A stretch of DNA of 64,000 bases from SZUA-442 sp963759175. Its GTDB lineage: Bacteria > Actinomycetota > Acidimicrobiia > Spongiisociales > UBA5794. Each line of letters begins with the position of its first letter. The stretch's first letter is position 1. Made by a program: the position numbers and the translations under genes. Where the stretch lies: assembly GCA_963759175.1 (NCBI GenBank), contig CAVWXP010000010.1:1-64000 (forward strand), written 5' to 3'. Of the stretch, positions 51,397 to 61,420 are shown one piece after another. The notes under the pieces were generated by a model. It was not told the DNA's origin. It saw only the letters and a program-made list of their open reading frames with translations, and did not search any database.

Positions 51397-54348
51397 CTAG
51401 CGCGTGAAGACGGCTGACTCGCCCGTGGGTGGCGCCCCCGCGGCGTCGACGATGAGCCGGTTGGCCTCGGTGATGAGGCGTGTCGCCTCCTCGACGCGTT
51501 CCTGATAGAGCCCGAGGTCGCCCTCGCGGAGCGCAACATCGGCCTGGGTGAGGAGGACCTCGGCGCGTTCGAGGAGCTGGGCCACCTGCTCTTCGACGCT
51601 ACCCGTTGGCGGTTCCGGCGTTCCACCATCCCCGCCGTCGGTGCCTCCGTCCGTGCCTCCGTCGGTGCCTCCGTCGGTGCCTCCGTCCGTGCCTCCGTCG
51701 GTGCCGCCGTCCGGGGTCCCGAAGAGCTCGATCAGCACCTCATCGAGGGACTCGCCGATCTCGATCCTGCTGTTGAAGGAGGCGACCACACGCTTGAACT
51801 GGGGAATACCGGTGCCACCGGTATCTGCGGCGAGGTAGATCGGTTGGACGTAGAGCAGCGAGTCCTCGATGGGAACCACCAACATGTTGCCACGGATCAC
51901 TTCGGATCCCTCCTGGCCGAGGAGCGTGAACTCCGCTGAGGCAACCGGGTCCTGGTCGATGAAGTCACCGACCTGCCCGGGACCGTCGATCTGGCGATCC
52001 CTCGGCATGGCGTACTCGATGATGTCGCCGTACTCCTCGAGCGGACCGCTCTTGGCGACCACGAAGGCGGACATGTTCGGCCGGGACAATGGCGTGAACG
52101 GCTGCATGAGGAGGAAGCTCAGACGGTCCTCCTCGGGCAGCTCCATCAGCAGGTAGTACGGGAGCATCGGGTCGGACGTGAACGAGGCCCGCAGCTGCGG
52201 CTTGTCCGAGGTCGACGGATCCCTGGCGATCTGCCACGGATCGTTGCGCTGGAAGAGATCGACGGGATTCGTCATGTGGTACAGCTGGTACATGTCGGTC
52301 TGCATCCGGAACAGGTCCTCGGGATACCGGATGTTGCCGACGAGGTTGACGGGGAACTCGCTGAGCGGACGGAAGACATCCGGGAAGATCCTCTGGTTGA
52401 CCTTCATGATGGGGTCTTCCTCATCGAACACGTACATGTCGATCGTCCCGTCATAGGCGTCGATGACGGCCTTGACGGAGTTGCGGATGTAGTTGAAACT
52501 CCTCGGCAGCGCCGAACCGAGGTTGAGCCTCGCGGTCCCGGCCGGCTCGGAGTAGGGGAACCGATCGGTCACCGTGTAGAGGTCCATGATCCACACGAGT
52601 CGACCCTCGGAGATGGCGAGGTATGGGTCGTTGTCCGCGTACAGGAACGGGGCGACGCGCTGGATCCGCTCCTGGATGTTCCGGGCGATCAGGACACGAC
52701 TGTCGGGGGTGACCTGGCTCGAGATGAGGGTGTTGAGATCACCGAAACGCAACGCCCACGCAGCCCTGCTCAGGATGCCGCCGATCGGTACGCCACCCTC
52801 GCCGTCGTAGCTGTTCGTGGTGGCCTCGGTCGATTCCGGGCCACCCCGAGGAAGGTCGACTTCCCCCTCACTGGAACCCACGATGAGGAAGTCACGCTGG
52901 GCATCGTCTGAGAAGTAGATACGGGGCTGGTCGATGTCGAGCGCCGACTCCCCCGTTGTGTTGATGGGTGGAAGGTCCTGGACGAAGAAGTCGGGCAGAC
53001 CATCGCTCGTGACGTCACGGGCAGGGCTCAGGACCGCGCCGAGGCCGTGGGTGTACACGAGGCGCTCGTTCACCCACCCCTCACCGGGGATCCGTTGCTC
53101 ATCGAGGCTCCGGGCGGCGATCATGACCTGCTTGAGCTCACCGTCGATCACGTAGCGGTCGACATCGATGTCGTCGAACGTGTAGTACGTCTTGATGTTC
53201 TGGAGCTCGGGGTAGGTCCTTTCGAGGACCCCCGGATCCCACAGGCGGATGTTCTCGATGGTCTCCTCGTTGTCCGCTAGCTCCTGGGCGGTGAGGTCGG
53301 GGGAGGCGTTGAACTCCCGAACCTCCACCTCGTCGAGACCGAACGCGTACCTCGTGAAGTCGAGGTTGTGCTGGACGAACTCGGTTTCTCGGTTGATCTC
53401 ATTGGGTTCGACCGAGAAACGCTGCACGAGCGCGGGATAGATGCCTCCGACACCGATCGACGTCACGAGCCAGATGCCGAGCGCGATCGCCGGCAATGTC
53501 CACCCCTTGAACCTGACATTGACGAGCAGGATGATCGCCGAAACGATCGAGATGAAGATCAACAGGTTGAGGGCGGGCAGCTGGGCGTTGACGTCGGTGT
53601 AGCTGGCACCGAAGACCTGCCCGCGCCCCGAGTACAACAGCTCCCACTTGTCGAACTGGTATCCGACCGCCTTCAACAACGCCATGAGAGCGACGAGGAC
53701 CGAGATGTGCGCCTTGACGGCATCCGAGGTCCGCTGGCCGGGGGTGGCGATCTTGATCCCACCGTTGAGGTAGTGGGCGGCGATCACCACGAGGGTCGTC
53801 ACCAGCAGCAGCTGGAACGTCCAACCGAAGATGTCCCGATACAGCGGCAGCTGGAAGACATACAGGGCCACATCGTTGCCGAACACCGGATCGACGAGGC
53901 CGAAGTCCTCAGAGTTGCGCCACACGAGGAAGTCCTGCCACCACGCAGCGGCCCCCAACCCGATCAGGATTCCGAAGAAGCTCGCGAACAGGGTCCTGAT
54001 GAGTGTCGAGCGAGGCTCGATCCACTCCTGATAGCGTTCGAGGAGTTCCTCGTCCGGGGCACCGGTGACGGCGCCCGAGCGCGGGGACAGCCGATCGACG
54101 AGCCACAGGTTGATCCAGAAGAACACGAACGCCGTCACGGCTGCGGCGAGCACGAGCCAGACCCGGGTGAAGGTCAACGTGGTCCAGATCCCGGCGACGC
54201 CGAGCTCGTTGTACCAGAAGTAGTCGGTGACGAGGGTGGCGAGCCACCGGCCGAAGATGAGCAGCAGGAAGACACCGACGACCAGGACGGTCAATACCCG
54301 GCGGATCCCCGATCCCTGGCGGTAGTTGATCGGTTCTCTGTTAATCAC
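51397..54348 (-). CDS. UPF0182 family large membrane protein
   Basis: The 983-aa protein has about seven N-terminal membrane helices (residues 15-330) and then a long extracytoplasmic region with ENIRLWDPGVLERTYPELQ, YYTFDDIDVDRY, YTHGLGAVLSP and PIYFAADT-like strands. These are hallmarks of UPF0182, found mainly in actinobacteria and cyanobacteria. A Gly-Gly-Thr-Asp repeat linker follows, then a helical C-terminal segment. Function is unknown; an envelope role is assumed. ATG 54348 begins MINREPINYRQG. It lies next to the DivIVA and YlbL-like genes. Confidence 0.9.
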   Translation of the reverse strand: MINREPINYRQGSGIRRVLTVLVVGVFLLLIFGRWLATLVTDYFWYNELGVAGIWTTLTFTRVWLVLAAAVTAFVFFWINLWLVDRLSPRSGAVTGAPDEELLERYQEWIEPRSTLIRTLFASFFGILIGLGAAAWWQDFLVWRNSEDFGLVDPVFGNDVALYVFQLPLYRDIFGWTFQLLLVTTLVVIAAHYLNGGIKIATPGQRTSDAVKAHISVLVALMALLKAVGYQFDKWELLYSGRGQVFGASYTDVNAQLPALNLLIFISIVSAIILLVNVRFKGWTLPAIALGIWLVTSIGVGGIYPALVQRFSVEPNEINRETEFVQHNLDFTRYAFGLDEVEVREFNASPDLTAQELADNEETIENIRLWDPGVLERTYPELQNIKTYYTFDDIDVDRYVIDGELKQVMIAARSLDEQRIPGEGWVNERLVYTHGLGAVLSPARDVTSDGLPDFFVQDLPPINTTGESALDIDQPRIYFSDDAQRDFLIVGSSEGEVDLPRGGPESTEATTNSYDGEGGVPIGGILSRAAWALRFGDLNTLISSQVTPDSRVLIARNIQERIQRVAPFLYADNDPYLAISEGRLVWIMDLYTVTDRFPYSEPAGTARLNLGSALPRSFNYIRNSVKAVIDAYDGTIDMYVFDEEDPIMKVNQRIFPDVFRPLSEFPVNLVGNIRYPEDLFRMQTDMYQLYHMTNPVDLFQRNDPWQIARDPSTSDKPQLRASFTSDPMLPYYLLMELPEEDRLSFLLMQPFTPLSRPNMSAFVVAKSGPLEEYGDIIEYAMPRDRQIDGPGQVGDFIDQDPVASAEFTLLGQEGSEVIRGNMLVVPIEDSLLYVQPIYLAADTGGTGIPQFKRVVASFNSRIEIGESLDEVLIELFGTPDGGTDGGTDGGTDGGTDGGTDGGTDGGDGGTPEPPTGSVEEQVAQLLERAEVLLTQADVALREGDLGLYQERVEEATRLITEANRLIVDAAGAPPTGESAVFTR
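51635..51706. repeat. 12-bp coding tandem repeat in the UPF0182 gene
   Basis: Six units of about 12 bp (CCGTCGGTGCCT with C/G changes) encode a repeated Gly-Gly-Thr-Asp tetrapeptide linker on the minus strand. The repeat is a multiple of three, so copy-number slippage would change linker length without frameshift. Confidence 0.8.
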
Positions 54349-54387
54349 CGACGGGATTCTATGGCGATGCCGACCATGTGGTACCCG

Positions 54388-56244
54388 TCACGCCGGAGAC
54401 ATGGTCCCGGTCGCATCGAACACCCTGCGCTCGGCTTCGTCGGAACGCCACATTCGGAAGACCTTGCTCGCAGCGGCAGCCACCTCACGGTCGCCACCGC
54501 CAGCTCCTCGCGTGCGCTCGATGGCCGAGCTCACCGCGTCGTGGAGATCCGTGGCGAAAGCGTCTGCGAGGTCGTCGTGTTCGTTGCCGACGGCGTCGGC
54601 GAGCTCGCCGAAGGCGGGGGTGAACCGGTCCATGAACGACTCGTCCGGCACCCACGCCGGGTCCGTACGCAGGTGTTCGAGGGTCTCGTTCTGGAGCTCC
54701 ACGAGCGATCGCTTGATGGAGCGAAGTGCGTCATTCTGCATCGGGATCCAGGATGGAGGGGCCGACTCCGCGCCCTCCGGACCGGGCACAGCACCGCTGG
54801 CCCCTTCGACCTCGGCCTTCTCGTTGTGCACCGGCATCGGCGACGGGTCCGGTTCGCTTGCTGCGGGTTCGTCGACGGTACCCGTCTCGGTTGGGGGGCC
54901 GGAACGCTGACCGGGTCCGTCGCGGAGTTGTGCGAAGAGTGAACCGATCTCATCCGATCGCGCATCGACGGGGACCTCCACAGTGGTCGCGACCGGGATC
55001 TCATCGACGGCGCCCACTACGCCATCGTCCTCCATCTCGGGAACCGCATCCAGATCATCGACCGGGGCCGCGGCAGGAACGGCGTCGACCTCGACGGCGA
55101 CGGGGCTTCCGGCGGTCGGAGGCGGATCGACGACGTCCGATGGCGACTCCGGTCCGACAGGAGGCTCGTCGGACTGCGGGCTGTCAGCGGCCACGACGGC
55201 TTCGGAGTACACGGAAGCGGTATCTGGCTTCGGCGATGGCTCCATGACGACCGGGGACTCCGGCACCATCGCATCGTCGGCGGGCGACACCGTCTCGTCG
55301 ATGGCCTCGACCTCGGGGACCGTAGGCGACGCGGCGGCCGAAGCCTCTGCTCGCAGCGCAGCGACCTCGGCGACGAACGCGTCGGGATCGACCGGACTCA
55401 AGGACACGACGGACGAAGGCGACACGATGCGCACCGAACCGCCGTCCTCGGTGTGGTGGGTGGGGTCCTCGGGGTCGGGTTCCTCGACCACCGGTTCCTC
55501 GAGTTCCTGGCGTTTCGATTCGATCTCCGACTCGAGCACGGTGATCGATGAGCGGGCAGCTTCGAGCTCATGGAGGAGTTCTGTTCGCCGCTCCTCGAGC
55601 GCACGTGCCCGTTCCTGCGCCAGCTCTGCTTGCTGGTTGGCTGCGACCAGGACGGCGTCGCTCTCCGTGCGTGCGGCATCGATGATCTGTTCGGCCTCGG
55701 CTCGAGCGGACCGCACCGCCTCCTCGCGGTCACGACGGGCATCGCTCGTGAGCCGCAGCGCCTCTCGCTCGGCTTCGGCACGGAGGTACAGCGTCTCCTC
55801 CTTGGCTGCGGCGACGATCGCTTCCGCCTCGGCGGTCGCTGCAGCGAGGAGTGCCGTTCCCTCTGTCCATGCGCTCGAGCGCATCGACTCGCTCTCCTCG
55901 GAGGCCGACCGCCGCATGGCAGCGGAGGCCTCCTCGGCCTCCCCGGTCCACGATGCCGCATCGGAAGCCGCTCGGATCCGCATGCCCTCGGCCGTCGACC
56001 GAGCTGCCTCGAGGATCTCGGCCACTCCTTCACCGATCATGTGGAGCTCGCGTGCGAGCGCTTCGTGGTCATCGATGCCCATGGCGGGGTCCTGTGCCGC
56101 CGATGCCGCGACCGAAGCCTCGAGTTCGGACAGGCGGGAGGCGAGATCCTCTACGAAACGATCGACCTGTGCGCGGTCATATCCCTTGCGCGCAACCTCG
56201 AAACGCTGTGCGCGCACGAGGTCGGAGGTCAGGTCATCGCTCAT
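54388..56244 (-). CDS. DivIVA-domain coiled-coil protein
   Basis: The 618-aa acidic protein begins with a DivIVA-type motif (RFEVARKGYDRAQVDRFVEDLASRLSELE, residues 14-42) and a long coiled coil to about residue 250, rich in Ala/Glu/Arg. A Pro/Val/Asp-rich disordered middle (250-450) and a helical C-terminal domain (LRSIKRSLVELQNETLEHL, AELADAVGNEHDD) follow. DivIVA/Wag31 proteins bind curved membrane and organise polar growth; this larger variant may be a scaffold. It is in a leftward run with the YlbL-like and UPF0182 genes. Confidence 0.78.
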   Translation of the reverse strand: MSDDLTSDLVRAQRFEVARKGYDRAQVDRFVEDLASRLSELEASVAASAAQDPAMGIDDHEALARELHMIGEGVAEILEAARSTAEGMRIRAASDAASWTGEAEEASAAMRRSASEESESMRSSAWTEGTALLAAATAEAEAIVAAAKEETLYLRAEAEREALRLTSDARRDREEAVRSARAEAEQIIDAARTESDAVLVAANQQAELAQERARALEERRTELLHELEAARSSITVLESEIESKRQELEEPVVEEPDPEDPTHHTEDGGSVRIVSPSSVVSLSPVDPDAFVAEVAALRAEASAAASPTVPEVEAIDETVSPADDAMVPESPVVMEPSPKPDTASVYSEAVVAADSPQSDEPPVGPESPSDVVDPPPTAGSPVAVEVDAVPAAAPVDDLDAVPEMEDDGVVGAVDEIPVATTVEVPVDARSDEIGSLFAQLRDGPGQRSGPPTETGTVDEPAASEPDPSPMPVHNEKAEVEGASGAVPGPEGAESAPPSWIPMQNDALRSIKRSLVELQNETLEHLRTDPAWVPDESFMDRFTPAFGELADAVGNEHDDLADAFATDLHDAVSSAIERTRGAGGGDREVAAAASKVFRMWRSDEAERRVFDATGTMSPA

Positions 56245-56285
56245 GGGATGAGCGTACCGGCACCCCTCAGGGTGTCCGCGGATTG

Positions 56286-57380
56286 TCAGCCTGCGTCGAG
56301 GAACGCCAACGCATCATCGATGGTGACGACCTCGACGACCTCGATCCGGTCACCTGCAGCGTCGAGAGCATCGGGATAGTTGGCTGAAGGGACCAGCACT
56401 GCCACCGCGCCGGCATCGATGGCTGCGTACACCTTCTGACGAACGCCACCGATGGGACCAACCTCCCCCGTCCGCTGGATGGTGCCGGTGCCGGCGATAC
56501 GAGCACCGCCGGTGAGGTCTCCCTCGGACAGCTGGTCGATGATCTGGAGGGTGAACATCATCCCTGCCGACGGGCCACCGATGTTCTGCGAATCGATGGT
56601 CACCTCGACCGGGAACTCGACGATGGGTTCGTTGTTTTCGAGCAGCACGCCGATGAATGCACGATCGGGGTCGTCCGGGTTCTGGCCGAGCGTGATGTCG
56701 ACGGTGAGCTCCTCGAATACGTCGACGAGTTCCTCGGCGGGTCGCTCGATGAGCATGGAGACCACTTCACCCACGGAGCGACCCGTGAGCCCCGCGATGA
56801 CATCGCTGCGGAACGCGATCGGCTCCCCGTCGAGCTCGATGATCACATCATCCGGCATGAGGATGCCATCGGCGCCGGAATCGGGAACGGTGTCGATGAC
56901 AAGCGCTCCGGTGCCGGTCAGCGTGACCTCATAGCCGAGGGTGGTGAGCGCAACGAAGATCGCCTCGTTCTTGGATGCATCCATCGCTGCGAGGCTCTCG
57001 CGTCGAAGCTCCTCGGGTGAGACCCCCGATGGTCGGATGTTCTCGCGTGGCCTCGTATCGACGCTGTCGTCGAACTGGGCCGCGACCCACTCGAAGGCGT
57101 TCGCCTCCTTCAATGAAACCGTCAGGAAGAACAGTTCGCCGGCGGTCGACGGTGTTCCCCCCTCGACCTGGACGAAGTCGGAGGTGTCGTACACCGGTCC
57201 GGGGCTGAGGGTGTAGTACGGGAGGCGGATGGGCCACGCGATCGCGATGGCGAGACCGATGGCGATCAGGACACCCGCGACGACCCATGGCCACCTCGGA
57301 TAGGGGTCAGAAGGCCTCACCGACTCGGGAACGTCGGCGTACGGGTCGACCGGGTCGCTCACCACGGTGTCATTGTCCAT
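56286..57380 (-). CDS. YlbL-like membrane PDZ/Lon-type serine protease
   Basis: The 364-aa protein has one N-terminal membrane helix (VVAGVLIAIGLAIAIAWPI), a PDZ domain (SGADGILMPDDVIIELDGEPI, near 165), and a Lon-like S16 protease domain. The domain has the catalytic Ser in GGPSAGMMFTLQ (near 270) and the dyad Lys in GGVRQKVYAA (near 318). Proteins of this architecture (YlbL) are common in actinobacteria and Firmicutes and work on the outer face of the membrane. Substrates are unknown. Confidence 0.9.
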   Translation of the reverse strand: MDNDTVVSDPVDPYADVPESVRPSDPYPRWPWVVAGVLIAIGLAIAIAWPIRLPYYTLSPGPVYDTSDFVQVEGGTPSTAGELFFLTVSLKEANAFEWVAAQFDDSVDTRPRENIRPSGVSPEELRRESLAAMDASKNEAIFVALTTLGYEVTLTGTGALVIDTVPDSGADGILMPDDVIIELDGEPIAFRSDVIAGLTGRSVGEVVSMLIERPAEELVDVFEELTVDITLGQNPDDPDRAFIGVLLENNEPIVEFPVEVTIDSQNIGGPSAGMMFTLQIIDQLSEGDLTGGARIAGTGTIQRTGEVGPIGGVRQKVYAAIDAGAVAVLVPSANYPDALDAAGDRIEVVEVVTIDDALAFLDAG

Positions 57381-57417
57381 CTGGCGAGGTTACCCACCGA
57401 CGTCCGTTGCAGTGCGC

Positions 57418-57978
57418 TCAGGCGATCTTGCGGCCCGTGAGGAGTTCGGCCGTGACCACGATGCGATACCGGGCCGAACCCTTCGGATGGCATGCGAACA
57501 TCGTCAGCGACGGACGGTCCCGGTTGTAGGTGATCCACAGGTCCGACGGGTCGACGATGAAGGTCTTGTCGACGCGATAGATGACCTCGAAGCCGGATCC
57601 GTCGTCGAGGTACACGAGGTCACCGACCGAGATCCGGTCGAGGTCCTCGAAAGGCCTGGTGTGCGTCGTGCGATGACCAGCAAGGACGACGTTCCCCTCA
57701 TCGCCTGGCCCTGCGGTGCCTGCCCAGTGTGCCACGCCCCGGTCGATGACATCGAGCGAGACACCGGATCGAACCACCTCATCGAGGCCGATCGTCGGGA
57801 TCCGGAGCGTGGTCACGGAGGTCCCCGACGTCTGGGAACGATGGAACGACGGTTGACGTGCCGGATCGGGTACGAGGCCGGCAGGTTCGGGAGTGGCCTG
57901 GACGCCGGCGGGAATACCGACGGCGATCACCACCACGGTCGCAATGATGAAACGCGTCAACGTTCGATGTGGTCTCAT
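57418..57978 (-). CDS. Class E-like sortase
   Basis: The 186-aa protein has an N-terminal signal anchor (RFIIATVVVIAVGIP) and a sortase barrel: LRIPTIGLDEVV, the catalytic His in VVLAGHRTTHTRPF (near 104), and the catalytic Cys in SLTMFACHPKGSARYRIVV (near 166) with the following Arg. Sortases cleave LPxTG/LAxTG-like signals and attach proteins to the cell wall. Start ATG 57978 was chosen over 57990 on weak grounds. No LPxTG substrate is obvious in the window. It is divergent from bioY. Confidence 0.85.
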   Translation of the reverse strand: MRPHRTLTRFIIATVVVIAVGIPAGVQATPEPAGLVPDPARQPSFHRSQTSGTSVTTLRIPTIGLDEVVRSGVSLDVIDRGVAHWAGTAGPGDEGNVVLAGHRTTHTRPFEDLDRISVGDLVYLDDGSGFEVIYRVDKTFIVDPSDLWITYNRDRPSLTMFACHPKGSARYRIVVTAELLTGRKIA

Positions 57979-58058
57979 GGTCGTATGCATCGGCACATCA
58001 GAGGATGTGCTGGAATGGGAATCCATCGACGACGCGCAATGGTACGGAGGCCCCAACC

Positions 58059-58649
58059 ATGACCACCTACGAAGCCCCCACCCTCGCTGGGGTCGTATTC
58101 CCCCGATCGCGGGTCGCGACGATCGCGATGATGATCGGGTTCGCACTCCTCACCGCACTCGCTGCACAGATCCGGATACCCGTCCCCGGGACGCCTGTTC
58201 CGATCACGGGACAGACCTTCGCCGTCCTGCTCGCCGGCGCGGCCCTCGGTTCGCGGGCCGGTGCCGGATCCCAGGCCATCTACTGGGCGCTCGGAGCGAT
58301 CGGCCTCCCGTTCTATACGAACGCCTCCGGTGGATGGGAAGCCGCAACGGGCGCGACGGCCGGATACCTCGTCGGATTCATCGCTGCCGCCTGGGTCGTA
58401 GGCGCCCTCGCTGAGCGCGGACAGGACCGCAACGTGTGGTCGGCCATTCCCGCCTTCCTGGCAGGCAACGCCGTCATCTATGCATTCGGCGTCACGTGGT
58501 TGCTCGTCAGCGTCGAGGGGATCGCGACGATGAGCGAGGCGCTCACCGCCGGCTTCACCCCGTTCGTGATCGGCGATGTCGTCAAGATCCTCGGCGTGGG
58601 ACTCCTCCTCCCCCTTGCGTGGAAGCTCGTCGACTGGTCGAGGCGCTGA
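58059..58649 (+). CDS. bioY: Biotin transporter BioY
   Basis: The 196-aa six-helix membrane protein has QIRIPVPGTPVPITGQTF near residue 37, a GAALGSRAGAGSQAIYWALG segment and an ATGATAGYLVGF motif, the S-component signature of BioY. It binds biotin and works alone or with an energy-coupling-factor ATPase. ATG 58059 follows ACGGAGG by eight bases. No BirA site is evident in the 80 bp upstream. Confidence 0.92.
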   Translation: MTTYEAPTLAGVVFPRSRVATIAMMIGFALLTALAAQIRIPVPGTPVPITGQTFAVLLAGAALGSRAGAGSQAIYWALGAIGLPFYTNASGGWEAATGATAGYLVGFIAAAWVVGALAERGQDRNVWSAIPAFLAGNAVIYAFGVTWLLVSVEGIATMSEALTAGFTPFVIGDVVKILGVGLLLPLAWKLVDWSRR

Positions 58650-58684
58650 TCAGCGGGCCCGCGCCTCCCAGCTACGATCGCACC

Positions 58685-59086
58685 ATGGATCGAGCCGAAC
58701 GCATTCATGCCGCCATCGCATCGGACCCGTACGCCACAAGTCAGGGCTTCACCCTCGCCGGCGTGACGGACGATTCCGTCTCGGTGACGATGACCGTACG
58801 CGACGACCAGGTGAACTTCCTCGGTGGCACCCACGGCGGGGTACTCCACTCGCTCGCCGACTGTGCGTTCTCCCTCGCATCCAACGCCCATCCCGAGGAT
58901 GCGGTTGCGATCGACACACACTTGGCCATCACCGCGCCATCGGGCATCGGCGACGCACTCACGGCCGTGGCACGCGAGCAGACCCTCGGCCGTTCGCTGG
59001 CGACCTACCGCGTCGACGTGACCCGCACCGATGGCCGGACGGTTGCCCTCTTCACGGGGACGGTTTTTCGCATCCCCGTGGAATGA
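58685..59086 (+). CDS. PaaI-like hotdog-fold thioesterase
   Basis: The 133-aa protein has the PaaI core: GFTLAGVTDDSVSVTM, VNFLGGTHGGVLHSLADCAFSLAS (catalytic Asp region near 60) and AIDTHLAITAPS. PaaI hydrolyses ring-hydroxylated phenylacetyl-CoA intermediates; broader acyl-CoA substrates are possible. The paaK gene is about 34 kb away in this window. It is 35 bp after bioY and may share its transcript. Confidence 0.8.
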   Translation: MDRAERIHAAIASDPYATSQGFTLAGVTDDSVSVTMTVRDDQVNFLGGTHGGVLHSLADCAFSLASNAHPEDAVAIDTHLAITAPSGIGDALTAVAREQTLGRSLATYRVDVTRTDGRTVALFTGTVFRIPVE

Positions 59087-59104
59087 CGGGCGCGGCGGCC
59101 GTCG

Positions 59105-60514
59105 TCATGGTCCGTTCCCGATGGATTGACACGGTGCGGCGAAATCGAACAGCGTCGCCGCTTCCCCGGTGGTGAAATCGCGGACGAGGATCGACCCCGT
59201 ACTCGCATCCGGATCGGTGAGTCGTTGGTCGAAGCCCCCCGCGGCCTGATACGCATCGAGATCCGGCTTGTAGACGGCGCTGGCTCGCGTCACGAAGTCG
59301 GCGGGCTCACCGGTGTATTGCTGGTCGGGTGCGGAGCCACCGAATGGAACGGTCTCGATCCCGTTCGCCGCACGGAGCATCCCACGACGGGTGAGATCGT
59401 TCGACCCGATGGCGGAGGCGAGGACGGAGCGCATCGTGACGCCGGCGTTCCACCCCACGATGAAGGCATCGGATGGTCGACGATCGGGATACGCGGTCGC
59501 CATGGCGCCCATCATCTCCCGGATCCCCGGTACGTCGGTTCCCCACGGAGCCACATACGCGGATTGGAAATAGCGGCTCGAGAACAGCTCCGCGGACGCC
59601 GAGTCGAGCAGTCGTGGGTCATAGCTCGGCGCGGCTCCGATGAAGACACCCTGGTATCCGAGCTGGACGGCTCCTGCCAGGATCTGTGCACTGGTCGACG
59701 GACTGGTGGCCAGGAACGTCCAGTCTGCCCCTGACTCGACGATCGACCGAACGACGACCGACAACTCCTCGCCGATCCGGATCTGCGCCGTGCCGTCGTA
59801 GGCGACGGGGAGGGCGTAGAAGTCGGAGGCGTACGAGGCACCCGCTCCGGCATCGAGGCCGTAGAGGTCGGCGTCGGTCGCGATGGCCAATGATGCTGCG
59901 CCATTGTCAACGGCGAAATCGACAGCGTTCATCGCCTCGATGCAGTAGTTCGTGTACTGCTCGAGCAACAATCCTCCATCGACATCGTCGAACGGCCATC
60001 CCGAGTACCACGAGAGCGGGACCACGAGCATGGTGTCGGCGAGGTAGGCATCGAGGACCTCCGCGTTGTTCCGGGAACCGAAGGCCTGGGCGATGGCGAG
60101 CACCTGGGGTTCGAGCTCTTCGTACGCCTGGAGCCACTGGCCGGGGTCGCCGCGGGTATCGGCAATCACCAGCTCGATGGTCCATCCCTGGACCCCTCCA
60201 TCGGCATTGACACCTTCCCAGAACACCTCGAGCGCATCGGTGACGTCGATCGACAGCGATGCAAAGGGACCGGAGAGATCGGCGAGCACACCGAGCCGGA
60301 TGGTGCGCGACACCGGGTCGACGCCGATGTTCCCGACCGGGTCGGTGGCGGCACCGGTACCACTCGTGGTCGATGTGGTGGCCACCGTTGCTTCGGGGCC
60401 ACTCGTCGAGGTCGTGGTGCCGGGCTCATCGCCGGCACAGGCCGCCACGAGCACCAGGCACCCCGCGACGACAGCTGCCAGCAGCAGTCGGATCGTTGGG
60501 GTGGTCCTCGTCAT
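59105..60514 (-). CDS. Liv-type ABC transporter substrate-binding lipoprotein (first copy)
   Basis: The 469-aa protein has a lipoprotein signal (LAAVVAGCLVLVAAC, Cys near residue 25) and a Thr/Ser-rich linker. A Peripla_BP_6 fold follows: IRLGVLADLSGPFASL near 70, GVQGWTIELVIADTRGD, PLSWYSGWPFDDVDGG and NYCIEAMNAVDFAV. The family binds branched-chain amino acids, amides or urea. It is a paralogue of the second binding protein (62277); both share the unusual YSGW and CIEAMN segments. Genes for the ATPases lie next to it, transcribed in the same direction. Confidence 0.87.
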   Translation of the reverse strand: MTRTTPTIRLLLAAVVAGCLVLVAACAGDEPGTTTSTSGPEATVATTSTTSGTGAATDPVGNIGVDPVSRTIRLGVLADLSGPFASLSIDVTDALEVFWEGVNADGGVQGWTIELVIADTRGDPGQWLQAYEELEPQVLAIAQAFGSRNNAEVLDAYLADTMLVVPLSWYSGWPFDDVDGGLLLEQYTNYCIEAMNAVDFAVDNGAASLAIATDADLYGLDAGAGASYASDFYALPVAYDGTAQIRIGEELSVVVRSIVESGADWTFLATSPSTSAQILAGAVQLGYQGVFIGAAPSYDPRLLDSASAELFSSRYFQSAYVAPWGTDVPGIREMMGAMATAYPDRRPSDAFIVGWNAGVTMRSVLASAIGSNDLTRRGMLRAANGIETVPFGGSAPDQQYTGEPADFVTRASAVYKPDLDAYQAAGGFDQRLTDPDASTGSILVRDFTTGEAATLFDFAAPCQSIGNGP

Positions 60515-60592
60515 GATCACGCCTCGGATCGAGGAGGGAAGCCGTTCAGCATCGGATCGTACCGGCCGGTGTCGCAACCGGACGGCACGCAA

Positions 60593-61420
60593 TCAATCCA
60601 GGTCCTCGCCGAGGTACGCCTTGATGACCTTCGGATCCTTCTGTACGGCCTCGGGGGTGCCCTGTGCGATGACCTGCCCGAAGTCGAGGACGAGCACGCG
60701 ATCGGCGATGTCCATCACGAGGCCCATGTCGTGCTCGACGAGGACCATGGCGATCCCAAGCTCGTGCTGGATGTCGAGGATGAATCGGGCCATGTCCTCG
60801 GTCTCCTCGAGGTTCATGCCGGCGACCGGCTCATCGAGGAGCAGCAGCTGGGGCTCCATCGCCAACGCCCTGCCGAGCTCCACCCGCTTCTGGATGCCAT
60901 ACGGGAGCATCCCGACCGGGTAGGCACGCCACGCCTCGATCTCGAGCAGCTCGATGATGTCCTCGACGCGGGCCCGGACCTCCATCTCCTCACGCTTGGC
61001 CGCCCCGAGCCAGAGGGCCCCGCGGAGCGCACCCGTCTTGGTGCGCACGTACTGCCCCGTCGAAATGTTCTCCCTCACCGTCATGTGGGCGAACAGTTCG
61101 ATGTTCTGGAACGTACGGGCAACCCCGAGACCGGCCACACGATCGGGCCGCATACCAAGTACGGACTCCCCCTTCCAGAGGATGTCCCCACCCTGGGGCC
61201 GGTATACCCCGTTGAGGCAGTTGAACGTCGATGTCTTCCCTGCACCGTTCGGACCGATGATGGCGAAGAGCTCTCCGTCGTCGACGTGGAAGGAGATGTC
61301 GCCGAGGGCCTGGACGGCTCCGAAGGACAGCGACACATCGCGGAACTCCAGGAGGTGCTCGTAGTCGCCCTCATCGGAGCGTCGTGCCCACCGCAGGCCC
61401 GTGCCACGCCTCGACGTCAT
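60593..61420 (-). CDS. livG: Branched-chain amino acid ABC transporter ATPase, LivG-type
   Basis: The 275-aa ATPase has Walker A IGPNGAGKTSTFNCLNG near residue 55, GVARTFQNIELFAHMTVREN, a signature LPYGIQKRVELGRAL near 190 (replacing LSGGQ), Walker B LLLLDEPVAGMN and the LivG-type VLVEHDMGLVM with the switch His. It energises uptake with LivF. Start ATG 61420 overlaps the livF stop by four bases. Confidence 0.9.
   Translation of the reverse strand: MTSRRGTGLRWARRSDEGDYEHLLEFRDVSLSFGAVQALGDISFHVDDGELFAIIGPNGAGKTSTFNCLNGVYRPQGGDILWKGESVLGMRPDRVAGLGVARTFQNIELFAHMTVRENISTGQYVRTKTGALRGALWLGAAKREEMEVRARVEDIIELLEIEAWRAYPVGMLPYGIQKRVELGRALAMEPQLLLLDEPVAGMNLEETEDMARFILDIQHELGIAMVLVEHDMGLVMDIADRVLVLDFGQVIAQGTPEAVQKDPKVIKAYLGEDLD

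Noticed and set aside
53368..54942. A 524-aa frame antisense to the UPF0182 and DivIVA genes
   Set aside because: It spans two well-supported genes and a gap, with Glu/Asp/Arg-rich shadow composition.
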